From: Cobetia sp. cqz5-12
Lineage (GTDB): Bacteria; Pseudomonadota; Gammaproteobacteria; Pseudomonadales; Halomonadaceae
Assembly (NCBI RefSeq): GCF_016495405.1
Contig: NZ_CP044522.1
Location: 2,447,876 to 2,511,875, forward strand
DNA: 64,000 nt
Reading direction: 5' to 3'
Under the pieces are notes generated by a model. The model ran no database searches. It was given only the letters and a program-made list of their open reading frames with translations, and had not been told where the DNA came from. This document shows positions 39,733 to 48,010 of this stretch, piece after piece (position 1 is the stretch's first letter; each line of letters begins with the position of its first letter). The position numbers and the translations under genes are program-made.

Positions 39733-39791
39733 TCATCATTGATAGATTAGGCTCCAAGCCACGACAAGCGGCAAATGAGAAAACGCGACAT

Positions 39792-40829
39792 ATGTCTAAT
39801 CCACCATCATCTCCTCGCCGCAGCCGCAAGGGCGCCATGCAGCCGACCCTGAATGACGTGGCCCGGGAAGCCGGGGTCTCCTCGATCACCGTCTCGCGCT
39901 ACTTCAATAGCCCCGACAGCCTACGTCAAGCGACACGCATCAAGGTCGAAGCAGCCATCGAGAAGGTTGGCTACGTGCGCAACCTGATTGCCGGCAGCCT
40001 GGCCTCGGCCTCCAGTCGCGTGATTCCGGTCATCGTGCCCTCGTTGTCCAACGTGGTGTTCATCGACGTGATCAAGGGCCTGCAGGAGGAATTCGAGGCA
40101 CACGGCTATCAGCTGCTGCTGGGCAAGACGGACTACGATCTGGCTCGCGAAACCCAGCTGATCCGTACCTTTCTGGGCTGGTCGGCCGCGGGCCTGGTGG
40201 TGACGGGACTGCGCCATGACGAGGCGACGCGCCAGATACTGGAGAACTGGAATCAGCCGATCGTGGAGATCATGGAGCTGGGGGAAGGGTTGGATCTGAA
40301 CGTGGGGATGGATCATGTCGCCGCCGGACGCGCCATGACCGAGCACCTGCTGGCACGCGGGTATCGCACGATCCACTTCGCCGGTGCCGAACTCGATCGC
40401 GACTATCGTGCGGCGATGCGCTACGCCGGGCACCGTGAGGCGCTGGCCGCCGCCGGTATCGAGGAGGCTCCCCTGCTCGACCTGCCCGTGCGTCAGCAGA
40501 TGACCAGCGGTGCGCAGGCGCTCGAGCGCATCCGCGAGCGCCACCCTGACTGCGACGCCATCCACTTCGCCAACGATGACATGGCCTGTGGCGCGATTCT
40601 CGCCGCCGCGCGGCTTGGGGTGCGCATCCCGGAGGAAATCGCCATCGCCGGCTTCAATGGTCTGCCGATCGGAGAGCATGTTACCCCGCGTCTCACCACC
40701 ATCGTCTCACCGCGGGAGCAGATCGGTCGCATGGCCGCACGCAAGCTGCTGGCACGCATCAACGGTGAACCCGTCGGAGAACTTAGCCACGACCTGGGGT
40801 TCACGCTGCGGGTCGGTGATAGCACCTGA
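39792..40829 (+). CDS. LacI-family regulator of the tetronate locus
   Basis: The 345-residue protein has an N-terminal LacI HTH (PTLNDVAREAGVSSITVSRYFNSPDSL) with hinge helix RNLIAGSLASASSR, then a periplasmic-binding-protein-like effector domain (about 75-340), closest in pattern to GntR-type gluconate repressors. It is divergent to ltnD-otnK-otnC-otnI. The effector is probably a tetronate or pathway intermediate. It ends convergently with an SSS symporter gene 23 bases away. Confidence 0.92.
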   Translation: MSNPPSSPRRSRKGAMQPTLNDVAREAGVSSITVSRYFNSPDSLRQATRIKVEAAIEKVGYVRNLIAGSLASASSRVIPVIVPSLSNVVFIDVIKGLQEEFEAHGYQLLLGKTDYDLARETQLIRTFLGWSAAGLVVTGLRHDEATRQILENWNQPIVEIMELGEGLDLNVGMDHVAAGRAMTEHLLARGYRTIHFAGAELDRDYRAAMRYAGHREALAAAGIEEAPLLDLPVRQQMTSGAQALERIRERHPDCDAIHFANDDMACGAILAAARLGVRIPEEIAIAGFNGLPIGEHVTPRLTTIVSPREQIGRMAARKLLARINGEPVGELSHDLGFTLRVGDST

Positions 40830-40852
40830 ATACAGCCTGAGCACACACAAGC

Positions 40853-42568
40853 TCAGCGCATCACCCACGCCATCAACAGCTGGCCCAGCGCGACACACAC
40901 GAAGACACTCAGGCCAGCCAGCGTGGAGGAGAAGCTGGCCAGCGCCACGGACAGCAGTGCCGCGACGCACAGCAGACGCGATGGCAGGCTGAACATGCGG
41001 CGAGGCTCAAGGGATTCACGGCGGGCAATGACGGGATGCTTGAGGTTGGCGAAGAATTCCGCCAGCCGTCGTGCGCGTGAGAACGGGCGTCTTGGCGCGT
41101 ACAGATAACGGGCGAGGAACAGGAAGCCGACGACAGTGACGATCTGGATGGCCAGCGATATCGCCAGCTTGATGTCGACCAGCTGGGATTCCGGGAAGCC
41201 CGCTATCCACGGCATACGCTGCAGTGTCGCCATGTCGAGCCAGAGATAGCTGCCAAGCGTGACCGACACTCCGACCAGTACACTGCCCCACCCCGCCCAG
41301 TCAGGCGCCCCCGTCCTGAAGAGCACCATCAGTGCGGGAAGTGCCAGTGGCATCTGCAGCAGCACCCCGAACATGATCATGATGTCGAACAGGCTGACCA
41401 GTTCAATGCGACTCAGGACAATGACGAACAGGACGACGATGACGCCCTGCACGACACCGAACATCCGCCCCAGGCTCACCAGTCGCGTCGCCATGCCGGA
41501 GGTCTGCTCGAGCAGTGGCATCACGAGTCGCATCATCACGCCGGCATCACGATTGAAGGCCGTGGTGATGGGCGCGATGGTGACCGCCAGCATGGCGGAA
41601 ATCACCAGCCCCAGCACGCCGGACGGCAGGTAGTGAATGATGAAATGCACATAGGCCACGTTGGCCGCATCGTTGCCGAGCGCGGGATAACGTGCCGCCA
41701 GGTCGATGCCAGCCGTGCCCAGCAACCAGGGGGGCAGAAACCAGGTGATGGGGCCGATGACGAACAGGATCGAGGCGAGCCCTGCCGCCTTGCGTGCTTC
41801 GCTGTCATCCGCCGTGGTCAGAAAGCGATAACTGGAAGTGGCGTTGTTGATGCTGATGCATTGCTTGACCAGCATGGCCAGCGACCAGATTCCCATGATG
41901 AGCAGACTGTTGTGAGAACTGCCGACCCAGAAGTCCTTGTTCGGCTCCGGAAAGCTCAGCGTGCCGGTCCATAGCAGCGCGAGACAGAAGCCCCCGATGA
42001 CCAGGGTGAGAATCGCCAGCTGCATCATCTGGATGAAGTTGTTGGCCGAGACGATCCACACGCCGCCCACCAGCGTGATGGCGATGATGAGACTGCCGAT
42101 GAGCACGGCAATGCCGACCACCGGGAAGCCGAAGACCGCGCTCAGGAAAAGCGAGACGCCATAGAGACCGATCGAGGCGGTCATCAGCGTCAGGAAGATC
42201 TGACTGATGACATACACGAGTTGTGTCGTCTTGCCGTAGCGCAACTCGAGAATGTCGGAATAGGTGCTGACTCTCAGCCGGCGGAAACGCGGCGCGAAAT
42301 ACAGCGCCGCCAGCAGAAAGCCCAGCGCATTGCCCCAGAAGATCACCAGCACGGCAAAGCCATCCTCGTAGGCCTTCTGGGCGGCCCCGGTGAAGGTCCA
42401 GGCGGAGAACTGCGTCATGAACGCCGTACTCCCCGCCATCCACCAGGGCACGTTGCCACTCCCCCGGATGAAGCTGTCCGGGGTCTGGCTGCGACGACGA
42501 TAGACCAGGATCGTCAGCACGATCAGGATGATGGAGAAGAACAGTGCGACTTTATCCAGCTGTGTCAT
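40853..42568 (-). CDS. SSS symporter 1 of the alginate locus (ToaA-like)
   Basis: The 571-residue SSS-family protein contains GNVPWWMAGSTAFMTQFSAWTFTGAAQKAYEDGF, a string almost shared with the second symporter at 43752. In Vibrio splendidus, SSS proteins ToaA, ToaB and ToaC import oligoalginate. This copy lies next to the KdgM porin gene, and the likely substrates are unsaturated alginate oligomers or monomers taken up with Na+. It is the last gene of the minus-strand alginate series, 154 bases after kdgM, and may be transcribed separately. Confidence 0.88.
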   Translation of the reverse strand: MTQLDKVALFFSIILIVLTILVYRRRSQTPDSFIRGSGNVPWWMAGSTAFMTQFSAWTFTGAAQKAYEDGFAVLVIFWGNALGFLLAALYFAPRFRRLRVSTYSDILELRYGKTTQLVYVISQIFLTLMTASIGLYGVSLFLSAVFGFPVVGIAVLIGSLIIAITLVGGVWIVSANNFIQMMQLAILTLVIGGFCLALLWTGTLSFPEPNKDFWVGSSHNSLLIMGIWSLAMLVKQCISINNATSSYRFLTTADDSEARKAAGLASILFVIGPITWFLPPWLLGTAGIDLAARYPALGNDAANVAYVHFIIHYLPSGVLGLVISAMLAVTIAPITTAFNRDAGVMMRLVMPLLEQTSGMATRLVSLGRMFGVVQGVIVVLFVIVLSRIELVSLFDIMIMFGVLLQMPLALPALMVLFRTGAPDWAGWGSVLVGVSVTLGSYLWLDMATLQRMPWIAGFPESQLVDIKLAISLAIQIVTVVGFLFLARYLYAPRRPFSRARRLAEFFANLKHPVIARRESLEPRRMFSLPSRLLCVAALLSVALASFSSTLAGLSVFVCVALGQLLMAWVMR

Positions 42569-42609
42569 GTGGCTCCCTGCCGATCATTCCCGTGCCAACG
42601 CACATTCCT

Positions 42610-42647
42610 GCACTCTCGAACCCGAGTATTCAAAGGCTCGAGAGTGC
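42610..42647 (-). terminator. Hairpin between kdgM and SSS symporter 1
   Basis: GCACTCTCGA (42610-42619) and TCGAGAGTGC (42638-42647) pair perfectly with an 18-base loop, about 75 bases past the kdgM stop. It lacks a T-run; it may end or protect the kdgM transcript. Confidence 0.55.
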
Positions 42648-42722
42648 CCTTCCTCGTCATGATGCGTGATACTGACGCCGGACGCGCAAGACTTGCGCGC
42701 TCATCTGTCTAGCACTTCATGA

Positions 42723-43415
42723 TCAGTAATAATATTTCAAGCCGACACGCGTCTTGAGCTGACGCGTATCGGAGCTGGAGCTGGAACTGACATCCGCCAA
42801 CTCCATATATGGGAACCATGATCCCATGCGCCGCCCGGCACTGAGGATATAGTCGTAGTTCTCGCGAGTATTGTTGTAGATATCCTTGTCTTCATTACGA
42901 TAATAATTGGCCTCTAGCCAATATTTATTCTTGCCATGATTGTAGGACATGGTGAAAGTAATCTTGTTCTGTTCATAATCATCATTGAAGTCTTCACTGT
43001 AGTTGGCATATTCACGACGGTAGCGCAGCGCCGTGGTCAGCGGGATGCTGCTGGCCTTGTAGCCGATGCGTAGCTGAGGCTTGATCGTGTACTTGCCGTC
43101 CCCGAAGGCAATGGGCATGCCTGGTTGGATATACCAGTTCTTGTCCAGCTTGAACTTGAAGCCCCAATCAATCTCGCTGTCGCCGCGCTGAAGATTTCCC
43201 ATCGCGGGTTGCGAACCATCATCGCGCTTTTCCGAGGCAAACTTGGATTCCAGCCCATAATAGAAGTTGTCGATGGAATCGCTCACCTTGACTCGGGTGG
43301 CATGTTGCTTGGCGTGATGCTTGTATTCATGACGTATATCCAGTGTCACGGCCTGGGCGCTGGTAGTGAATACCAGTGCGGCAAGCGAAAGGGAGATCTT
43401 GTTGTAGTGTTTCAT
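42723..43415 (-). CDS. KdgM-family oligouronide-specific porin
   Basis: A 230-residue outer-membrane protein. The signal peptide ends near TTSAQA; the mature part is rich in alternating aromatic strands (DIRHEYKHHA, FYYGLESKFAS, YWLEANYYRNED) and ends in LKYYY, giving the C-terminal aromatic residue needed for barrel insertion. KdgM porins form 12-stranded channels for acidic oligosaccharides. GAGG 7 bases upstream supports the start. GC is clearly lower than neighbours. Beside alginate lyases and symporters, it should admit oligoalginate to the periplasm. Confidence 0.88.
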   Translation of the reverse strand: MKHYNKISLSLAALVFTTSAQAVTLDIRHEYKHHAKQHATRVKVSDSIDNFYYGLESKFASEKRDDGSQPAMGNLQRGDSEIDWGFKFKLDKNWYIQPGMPIAFGDGKYTIKPQLRIGYKASSIPLTTALRYRREYANYSEDFNDDYEQNKITFTMSYNHGKNKYWLEANYYRNEDKDIYNNTRENYDYILSAGRRMGSWFPYMELADVSSSSSSDTRQLKTRVGLKYYY

Positions 43416-43444
43416 GGCGTACCTCATTGTTTTTATGGGGAGTC

Positions 43445-43456
43445 AGTCAATTGACT
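43445..43456. promoter_or_regulatory. Palindrome immediately upstream of kdgM
   Basis: AGTCAATTGACT is a perfect 12-base palindrome 30 bases before the kdgM start, in a position to overlap the promoter or leader. No partner regulator can be named. Confidence 0.4.
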
Positions 43457-43530
43457 TGCAGGCAACCTGCGTCCTGTCGCGTGCCCGGCATTGGCTAGCG
43501 CGTGGGTTGCCTTGTGTTGGCATCGGCGTA

Positions 43531-43544
43531 CTGGATCGATCCAG
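43531..43544. promoter_or_regulatory. Operator-like palindrome P1 upstream of kdgM
   Basis: CTGGATCGATCCAG, a perfect 14-base palindrome, lies 116 bases upstream of kdgM. It matches P2 (45691-45704), upstream of the next symporter gene, at 11 of 14 positions. The spacer 43416-43751 shows no gene. Confidence 0.55.
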
Positions 43545-43751
43545 ACGCCAGATGCAGGCCGCAGAATCCCCTGCCGATGGCGCAAAGGCGCATCGACTCT
43601 CCTGCTGATGTGGTCATTGGCGTTGACCGGGTCAGGAGTGGGGATTCGGGTTCGGGGTATCAGAGGGTCACGGAGCGAGTGGCGCGCACGAATGGCGAGC
43701 CAAGTGAGCGACGAGGCACAAGGTGCCAGCGCCGCTCACCATCACGCCGCG

Positions 43752-45539
43752 TCAGCGCGTACTGCCATCGCTGACCAGGCGCTCTTCCCTGGAATGTGAC
43801 GTCTTGTCGATGGAGGTCACCAGCAGCAGACCGATCGCCACGATGATGCCGCCACACAGTACGAAGACCATGCGTCCCCAGAAGGGATTGGGGACCAGGA
43901 ACATCAGCATCACGCCCAGGCCGGCAACCAGGATCAGATAGCCGAGAATGTTGCGCTGGCGGTTGTCGACGCTGCGATGTTCCTCGTCATCGCTGATGAC
44001 GGGCGTGTCACGGTTGGTGAAGAAGGTCGCGACTTCCGCTTCGCGCTCGGCGGAAAGACCGCGATAGAACAGCGTGGTCAGCACGAAGAAGCCTGCCGTG
44101 ATCACGGTGTGCGCCATGATGCCGACCGCCACCTTCATGTCACTCCATTCACGCGAGGTCAGGTCCGCGTCGAGACCGAAGGTGTTGACGATGAAGTCCG
44201 GCGTCATCAAGAAGCCGACCACATAGGACACCAGACCACCGACCACCAGCGTCGCCCAGGCCGCCCAATCAGGCGTCTTGCGGATGAAGAAGCCGAGCAG
44301 GCCGGGGATGGTCATCGGCAGACCGATCAGAGCACCGACATACATCATGGCGTCGAACAGGCTCAGGCCCTTCAGTGAGTTGATGAACAGGGCAAACCCG
44401 ATGATCGCCAGGCCGAAGACGGTGGAGGACAGGCGCGACATCAGCAGCAGTTCACCTTCAGACGCCTTGGGACGCAGCACGACCTCATAGAAGTTCTTCA
44501 CGAAGATCCCGGAATTGCGATTCAGACCGGAGTCCATCGAGGACATGGTCGCGGCAAACATTGCCGCCACCAGCAGCCCCAGCATCCCGGCAGGCATGTA
44601 GAGGCTGACGAAGCTCATGTAGGCAAAGTCAGCCGCCTTGGCACCTGCCTCGGGATACATCGCGAACAGATCCACCCCTTCACTGGCCATGAACCAGCTG
44701 GGCATGAACCAGATGAACGGACCCATGGTCATCAGTACGCAGGCCAACAGGCCCGCCTTGCGCGCATTCTTCGAATCCTTGGCCGCCAGGTAGCGATAGG
44801 AGTTGAGCAGGTTGTTGGTAATGCTGAATTGCTTGATGAAGATGAAGAACCCCCATAGCGCGAACAGCGACAGGTAGTTCATGTCTCCCCCGATCAGGAA
44901 GTTCACCGGGAAGTCTTCCACGACATGGCTCGGGCCGCCGGCGTGGATCACGGCCACGATGGCACAGGTGATGGTGACGGCCATGATGATGACCATCTGC
45001 ATGTAATCGGACGCGATGACCGCCCAGGAACCGCCGGTCACCGACATCACCAGCACGACCAGACCGGTCACGATGATGGTGGTTTCCATGTCATAGCCGA
45101 ACAGGCCGGAGGTCACGATGGCCAGACCATTGAGCCAGATGCCCGCATTGATGATGCTGGTGGGCATGGAGGACCAGGTGAAGACCTGCTCGTTGACGGC
45201 CCCGAAGCGCTGCCGGATCGCCTGGATCACGGTGATGACCCGCAGCTGTCGGAAGCGTGGTGCGAAATACAGATAGTTCATCAGATAGCCGAAGGCATTG
45301 GCCATGAAGATGATCGCCACGGCAAAACCATCGTTGTAGGCCTTGCCTGCCGCACCGGTGAAGGTCCAGGCACTGAACTGGGTCATGAAGGAGGTCGCAC
45401 CGACCATCCACCACAGCATCTTGCCGCCACCGCGGAAGTAATCACTGGTGCTTGAGGTAAAGGTTCTGAACAGCCAGCCTATGGCGATCAGAAAGAGGAA
45501 ATAGATGCCGATGACGGCAGTATCCAGATCTAGGTTCAT
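43752..45539 (-). CDS. SSS symporter 2 of the alginate locus (ToaB-like)
   Basis: A 595-residue, about 14-helix Na+/solute symporter with FRGGGKMLWWMVGATSFMTQFSAWTFTG near the N-terminus and SSMDSGLNRNSGIFVKNFY in the core. It is paralogous to the symporter at 40853; together they flank the KdgM porin gene, so the products of the PL7 lyase can pass both membranes. The cytoplasmic C-terminal region has an extra pair of helices. The start at 45539 has only a weak ribosome site (AGAGTG). Confidence 0.9.
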   Translation of the reverse strand: MNLDLDTAVIGIYFLFLIAIGWLFRTFTSSTSDYFRGGGKMLWWMVGATSFMTQFSAWTFTGAAGKAYNDGFAVAIIFMANAFGYLMNYLYFAPRFRQLRVITVIQAIRQRFGAVNEQVFTWSSMPTSIINAGIWLNGLAIVTSGLFGYDMETTIIVTGLVVLVMSVTGGSWAVIASDYMQMVIIMAVTITCAIVAVIHAGGPSHVVEDFPVNFLIGGDMNYLSLFALWGFFIFIKQFSITNNLLNSYRYLAAKDSKNARKAGLLACVLMTMGPFIWFMPSWFMASEGVDLFAMYPEAGAKAADFAYMSFVSLYMPAGMLGLLVAAMFAATMSSMDSGLNRNSGIFVKNFYEVVLRPKASEGELLLMSRLSSTVFGLAIIGFALFINSLKGLSLFDAMMYVGALIGLPMTIPGLLGFFIRKTPDWAAWATLVVGGLVSYVVGFLMTPDFIVNTFGLDADLTSREWSDMKVAVGIMAHTVITAGFFVLTTLFYRGLSAEREAEVATFFTNRDTPVISDDEEHRSVDNRQRNILGYLILVAGLGVMLMFLVPNPFWGRMVFVLCGGIIVAIGLLLVTSIDKTSHSREERLVSDGSTR

Positions 45540-45690
45540 GGCAATGCACTCTTGTCTTTATCTGTCTTGTCATTGTTGTTGCGCACCCGGCAGTGCACGT
45601 TTCCCCGCCGCCTTTCCCTGACCACGGGGGCCGCTGTCTCATCTGTCGCTGGCAGCGCCTTCTATCACCGGGAGAGATCCCGGCCGTTGT

Positions 45691-45704
45691 TTGGATCGGT
45701 CCAA
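45691..45704. promoter_or_regulatory. Operator-like palindrome P2 upstream of SSS symporter 2
   Basis: TTGGATCGGTCCAA is a near-perfect palindrome 152 bases before the symporter start and 60 bases past the upstream lyase gene. It belongs with P1 to the pattern YTGGATCGRTCCAR. Confidence 0.55.
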
Positions 45705-45763
45705 TTCACATCCTGACTCGACTCATGGACGACGCCATCCAGACCTCAGACACTGACGGCGGG

Positions 45764-47905
45764 TCAGGCGTTGTGTGACACCCGCGCCGTGTCTGGAAGA
45801 TCAATGAGCGTGACATCCTGCTCGATTCGCAGGGGGCGCTCCCCGGCCTCAAGCGTCAGGCTTTCCCCTTGCCGGGCTGGCTCGGCCAGCACCACCAGCA
45901 GTCGTCCGGTTGCAAAGGTCAACTCGAGAATCGTCAGGCCATCCACACTCGGCAGCACACAGAAATTGATCACCTGCGGACGCGCCCCACCACACTGCTC
46001 CAGAGCTTCATCGAAATGCCCGTGACTCTCGAACAGGGAATAGAAGGTCTGCGAGGTGGCGGTCAGGCGCGTCATCACCTTGGCGTCTGGCCGCAGGTTG
46101 TGATCGGGGTCATTGGCACCGACACGCAGCTGGAAGGCTTCAGCAGGTGCCTGGGTGATCTGATGCCAGCTATGGAAACTGTCACCCTCAAGCCAGGTCA
46201 TGCTGTGTCCGGTGGCGGGCCGGCACTGCCCCTGCTTCCAGAGGTGCTGATAGCCGTGGCGATCCCCCATCACTTCCAGGGCATCCAGCGCGGTGAATTC
46301 ACTTCCCCACCAGCGCACGACATGGCCACCATGATGGAAGGTGTAGTCATAGACGTGCGGCTGCTCCGAGGTCAGCGTGAAGATATCCAGCAGAATCGGC
46401 GTCTCGGTATGGCGGCTTTCCACCAGCAGCACCTCACGCTGCATGGCCACGCCGTCATGCGCGTTGTCACATCGGGCACGCGCACCAGCCGCGCAACCAG
46501 ACAGCAATGAGATCTCGCCATGTCGCTCGTCCGCCAGCGCGTGGTTCGCCGCGTGCTGCGACTGCATGTCCACCACGACCAGGTTGTGGGCGACACTCTG
46601 CTTGGCATAACCCTCGTTTTCCTTGAGGTAGCGTCCACCGAACTTGGTCTCCACATTGACCCAGCGTGCGAAGCCATATTCCTTGAGCACTTCCTTGCCG
46701 CGCGAGAAGAAACTCAGTCCCAGCTCATCGAAGTGGCCATGCCCCATGCCGTGCTGACCGGCCGTCAGCACAACGTGCTGTGCCGCAAGTCCCTTCCCAC
46801 GCTTGAGGTGCGCATGCCCGCCAGACTGGCCATCCGGGCCATCGCGGAAGAGCTGGCTGGTCGCTTCCACCTGCGTGTCGACATCCTGCACCGCGTTCAG
46901 CAGCGCCAGTCCATTGGCATGGATCCAGCAGCCCTGCTGCTGACGCGCCAGGGCCAGCAGCTCCCGGGGCGCCTCATAACGTGCCGCCAGCAGCGACATG
47001 GCGCAGCGCGCGCCCTCATCATCGAGATCCATGCTGCGTGAGGCGTCATTGAGTGCCGGAAAGCGTCCGTCCGGATACGCCGTGGACAGCAGCACGTGCA
47101 GCGATTTCTCGATGCGTCCGTCGGCATGTGTCAGCACCTTGCGTTCAGGGTGGTGACGCTCGATCGCCTCCGCGAACAGACACAGCGGATGGATGGCGAA
47201 GCGATGGTAATAGGGGCCCTCGACGTAATAGCCCTGCGGGGAGAACAGCAGCGCGATCTGGGCGAGAAAGCCACCGGTCTCGCCGCTGCCATCCAGGCCA
47301 TCGATGGAGATCGCCAGATGCTCAGTACTCTCGATCACCATCGCGCAGATCCCGACTGCCGCCACGGCCCACAGGCCGTGATTGTGAATGCGGTCGAAAT
47401 CGTGGCGGTAGGTCTCGGTGAACATCTCGAGCATCGGCTGGAAAAGCCCATCCAGCAGCGACTGATACCGCGCCTCGCTCAGGGACGGCTTGAGCAACGC
47501 CAGCCCCAGCGAGGCATGCAGCAGCCAGATATGCTCATTGAGAATCTGATGGAACAGCCTGCCGGGCGGATTGGTATTGCGCGCGACCTGATACGGCATG
47601 TCGCGGTAGCAGGCCGCGTAGCCCGCCAGCAGCTCCTCGGCGTGCGCCAGGGCCTGCGCGTTGTCACTGAGCCGCCCCCACAGAGCCGCCCCCTCGATCA
47701 CGCGGGCATTCTCCTTGTGGGTATTGTGCTCGAAGCTACCCGCCTCGCCCTGCCCGGGAATCACGATACCGCGCGCCATGCTGGCCGCCACTCTGGCCTC
47801 CAGCGCGGCGAGGCTGCGCCCCATCGCATTGTCCTGTCCCTGCTGCCTGCGAATCCCGTCAAGCTCCTCACGGGTCCAGAGCAGGTAATCACCTTGTGCC
47901 GACAT
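45764..47905 (-). CDS. Oligoalginate lyase, PL17 family (copy A)
   Basis: The 713-residue protein has an N-terminal alpha-toroid alginate-lyase domain and a C-terminal heparinase II/III-like beta domain. HNHG gives Asn175-His176, GYYVEGPYYHRF gives Tyr232 and KEYGFARW gives Tyr410. The first spacing (57 residues) equals that of Asn201-Tyr258 in Alg17c of Saccharophagus degradans (PL17), where a second catalytic Tyr is in the beta domain. PL17 enzymes release unsaturated monouronate from oligoalginate ends. No signal peptide is seen, so it acts in the cytoplasm. I prefer the ATG at 47905 to the GTG five codons earlier. PL15 is the alternative family. Confidence 0.88.
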   Translation of the reverse strand: MSAQGDYLLWTREELDGIRRQQGQDNAMGRSLAALEARVAASMARGIVIPGQGEAGSFEHNTHKENARVIEGAALWGRLSDNAQALAHAEELLAGYAACYRDMPYQVARNTNPPGRLFHQILNEHIWLLHASLGLALLKPSLSEARYQSLLDGLFQPMLEMFTETYRHDFDRIHNHGLWAVAAVGICAMVIESTEHLAISIDGLDGSGETGGFLAQIALLFSPQGYYVEGPYYHRFAIHPLCLFAEAIERHHPERKVLTHADGRIEKSLHVLLSTAYPDGRFPALNDASRSMDLDDEGARCAMSLLAARYEAPRELLALARQQQGCWIHANGLALLNAVQDVDTQVEATSQLFRDGPDGQSGGHAHLKRGKGLAAQHVVLTAGQHGMGHGHFDELGLSFFSRGKEVLKEYGFARWVNVETKFGGRYLKENEGYAKQSVAHNLVVVDMQSQHAANHALADERHGEISLLSGCAAGARARCDNAHDGVAMQREVLLVESRHTETPILLDIFTLTSEQPHVYDYTFHHGGHVVRWWGSEFTALDALEVMGDRHGYQHLWKQGQCRPATGHSMTWLEGDSFHSWHQITQAPAEAFQLRVGANDPDHNLRPDAKVMTRLTATSQTFYSLFESHGHFDEALEQCGGARPQVINFCVLPSVDGLTILELTFATGRLLVVLAEPARQGESLTLEAGERPLRIEQDVTLIDLPDTARVSHNA

Positions 47906-48010
47906 AGATAGAATTCTCACTGAATGAAGCGTTCACTGATCCTGCCTGTTGCCTGGCCCCTGCCTCGCAGCGACCGACACTGATGGCCTCACGAGGCAGG
48001 TGGCGGTGCA

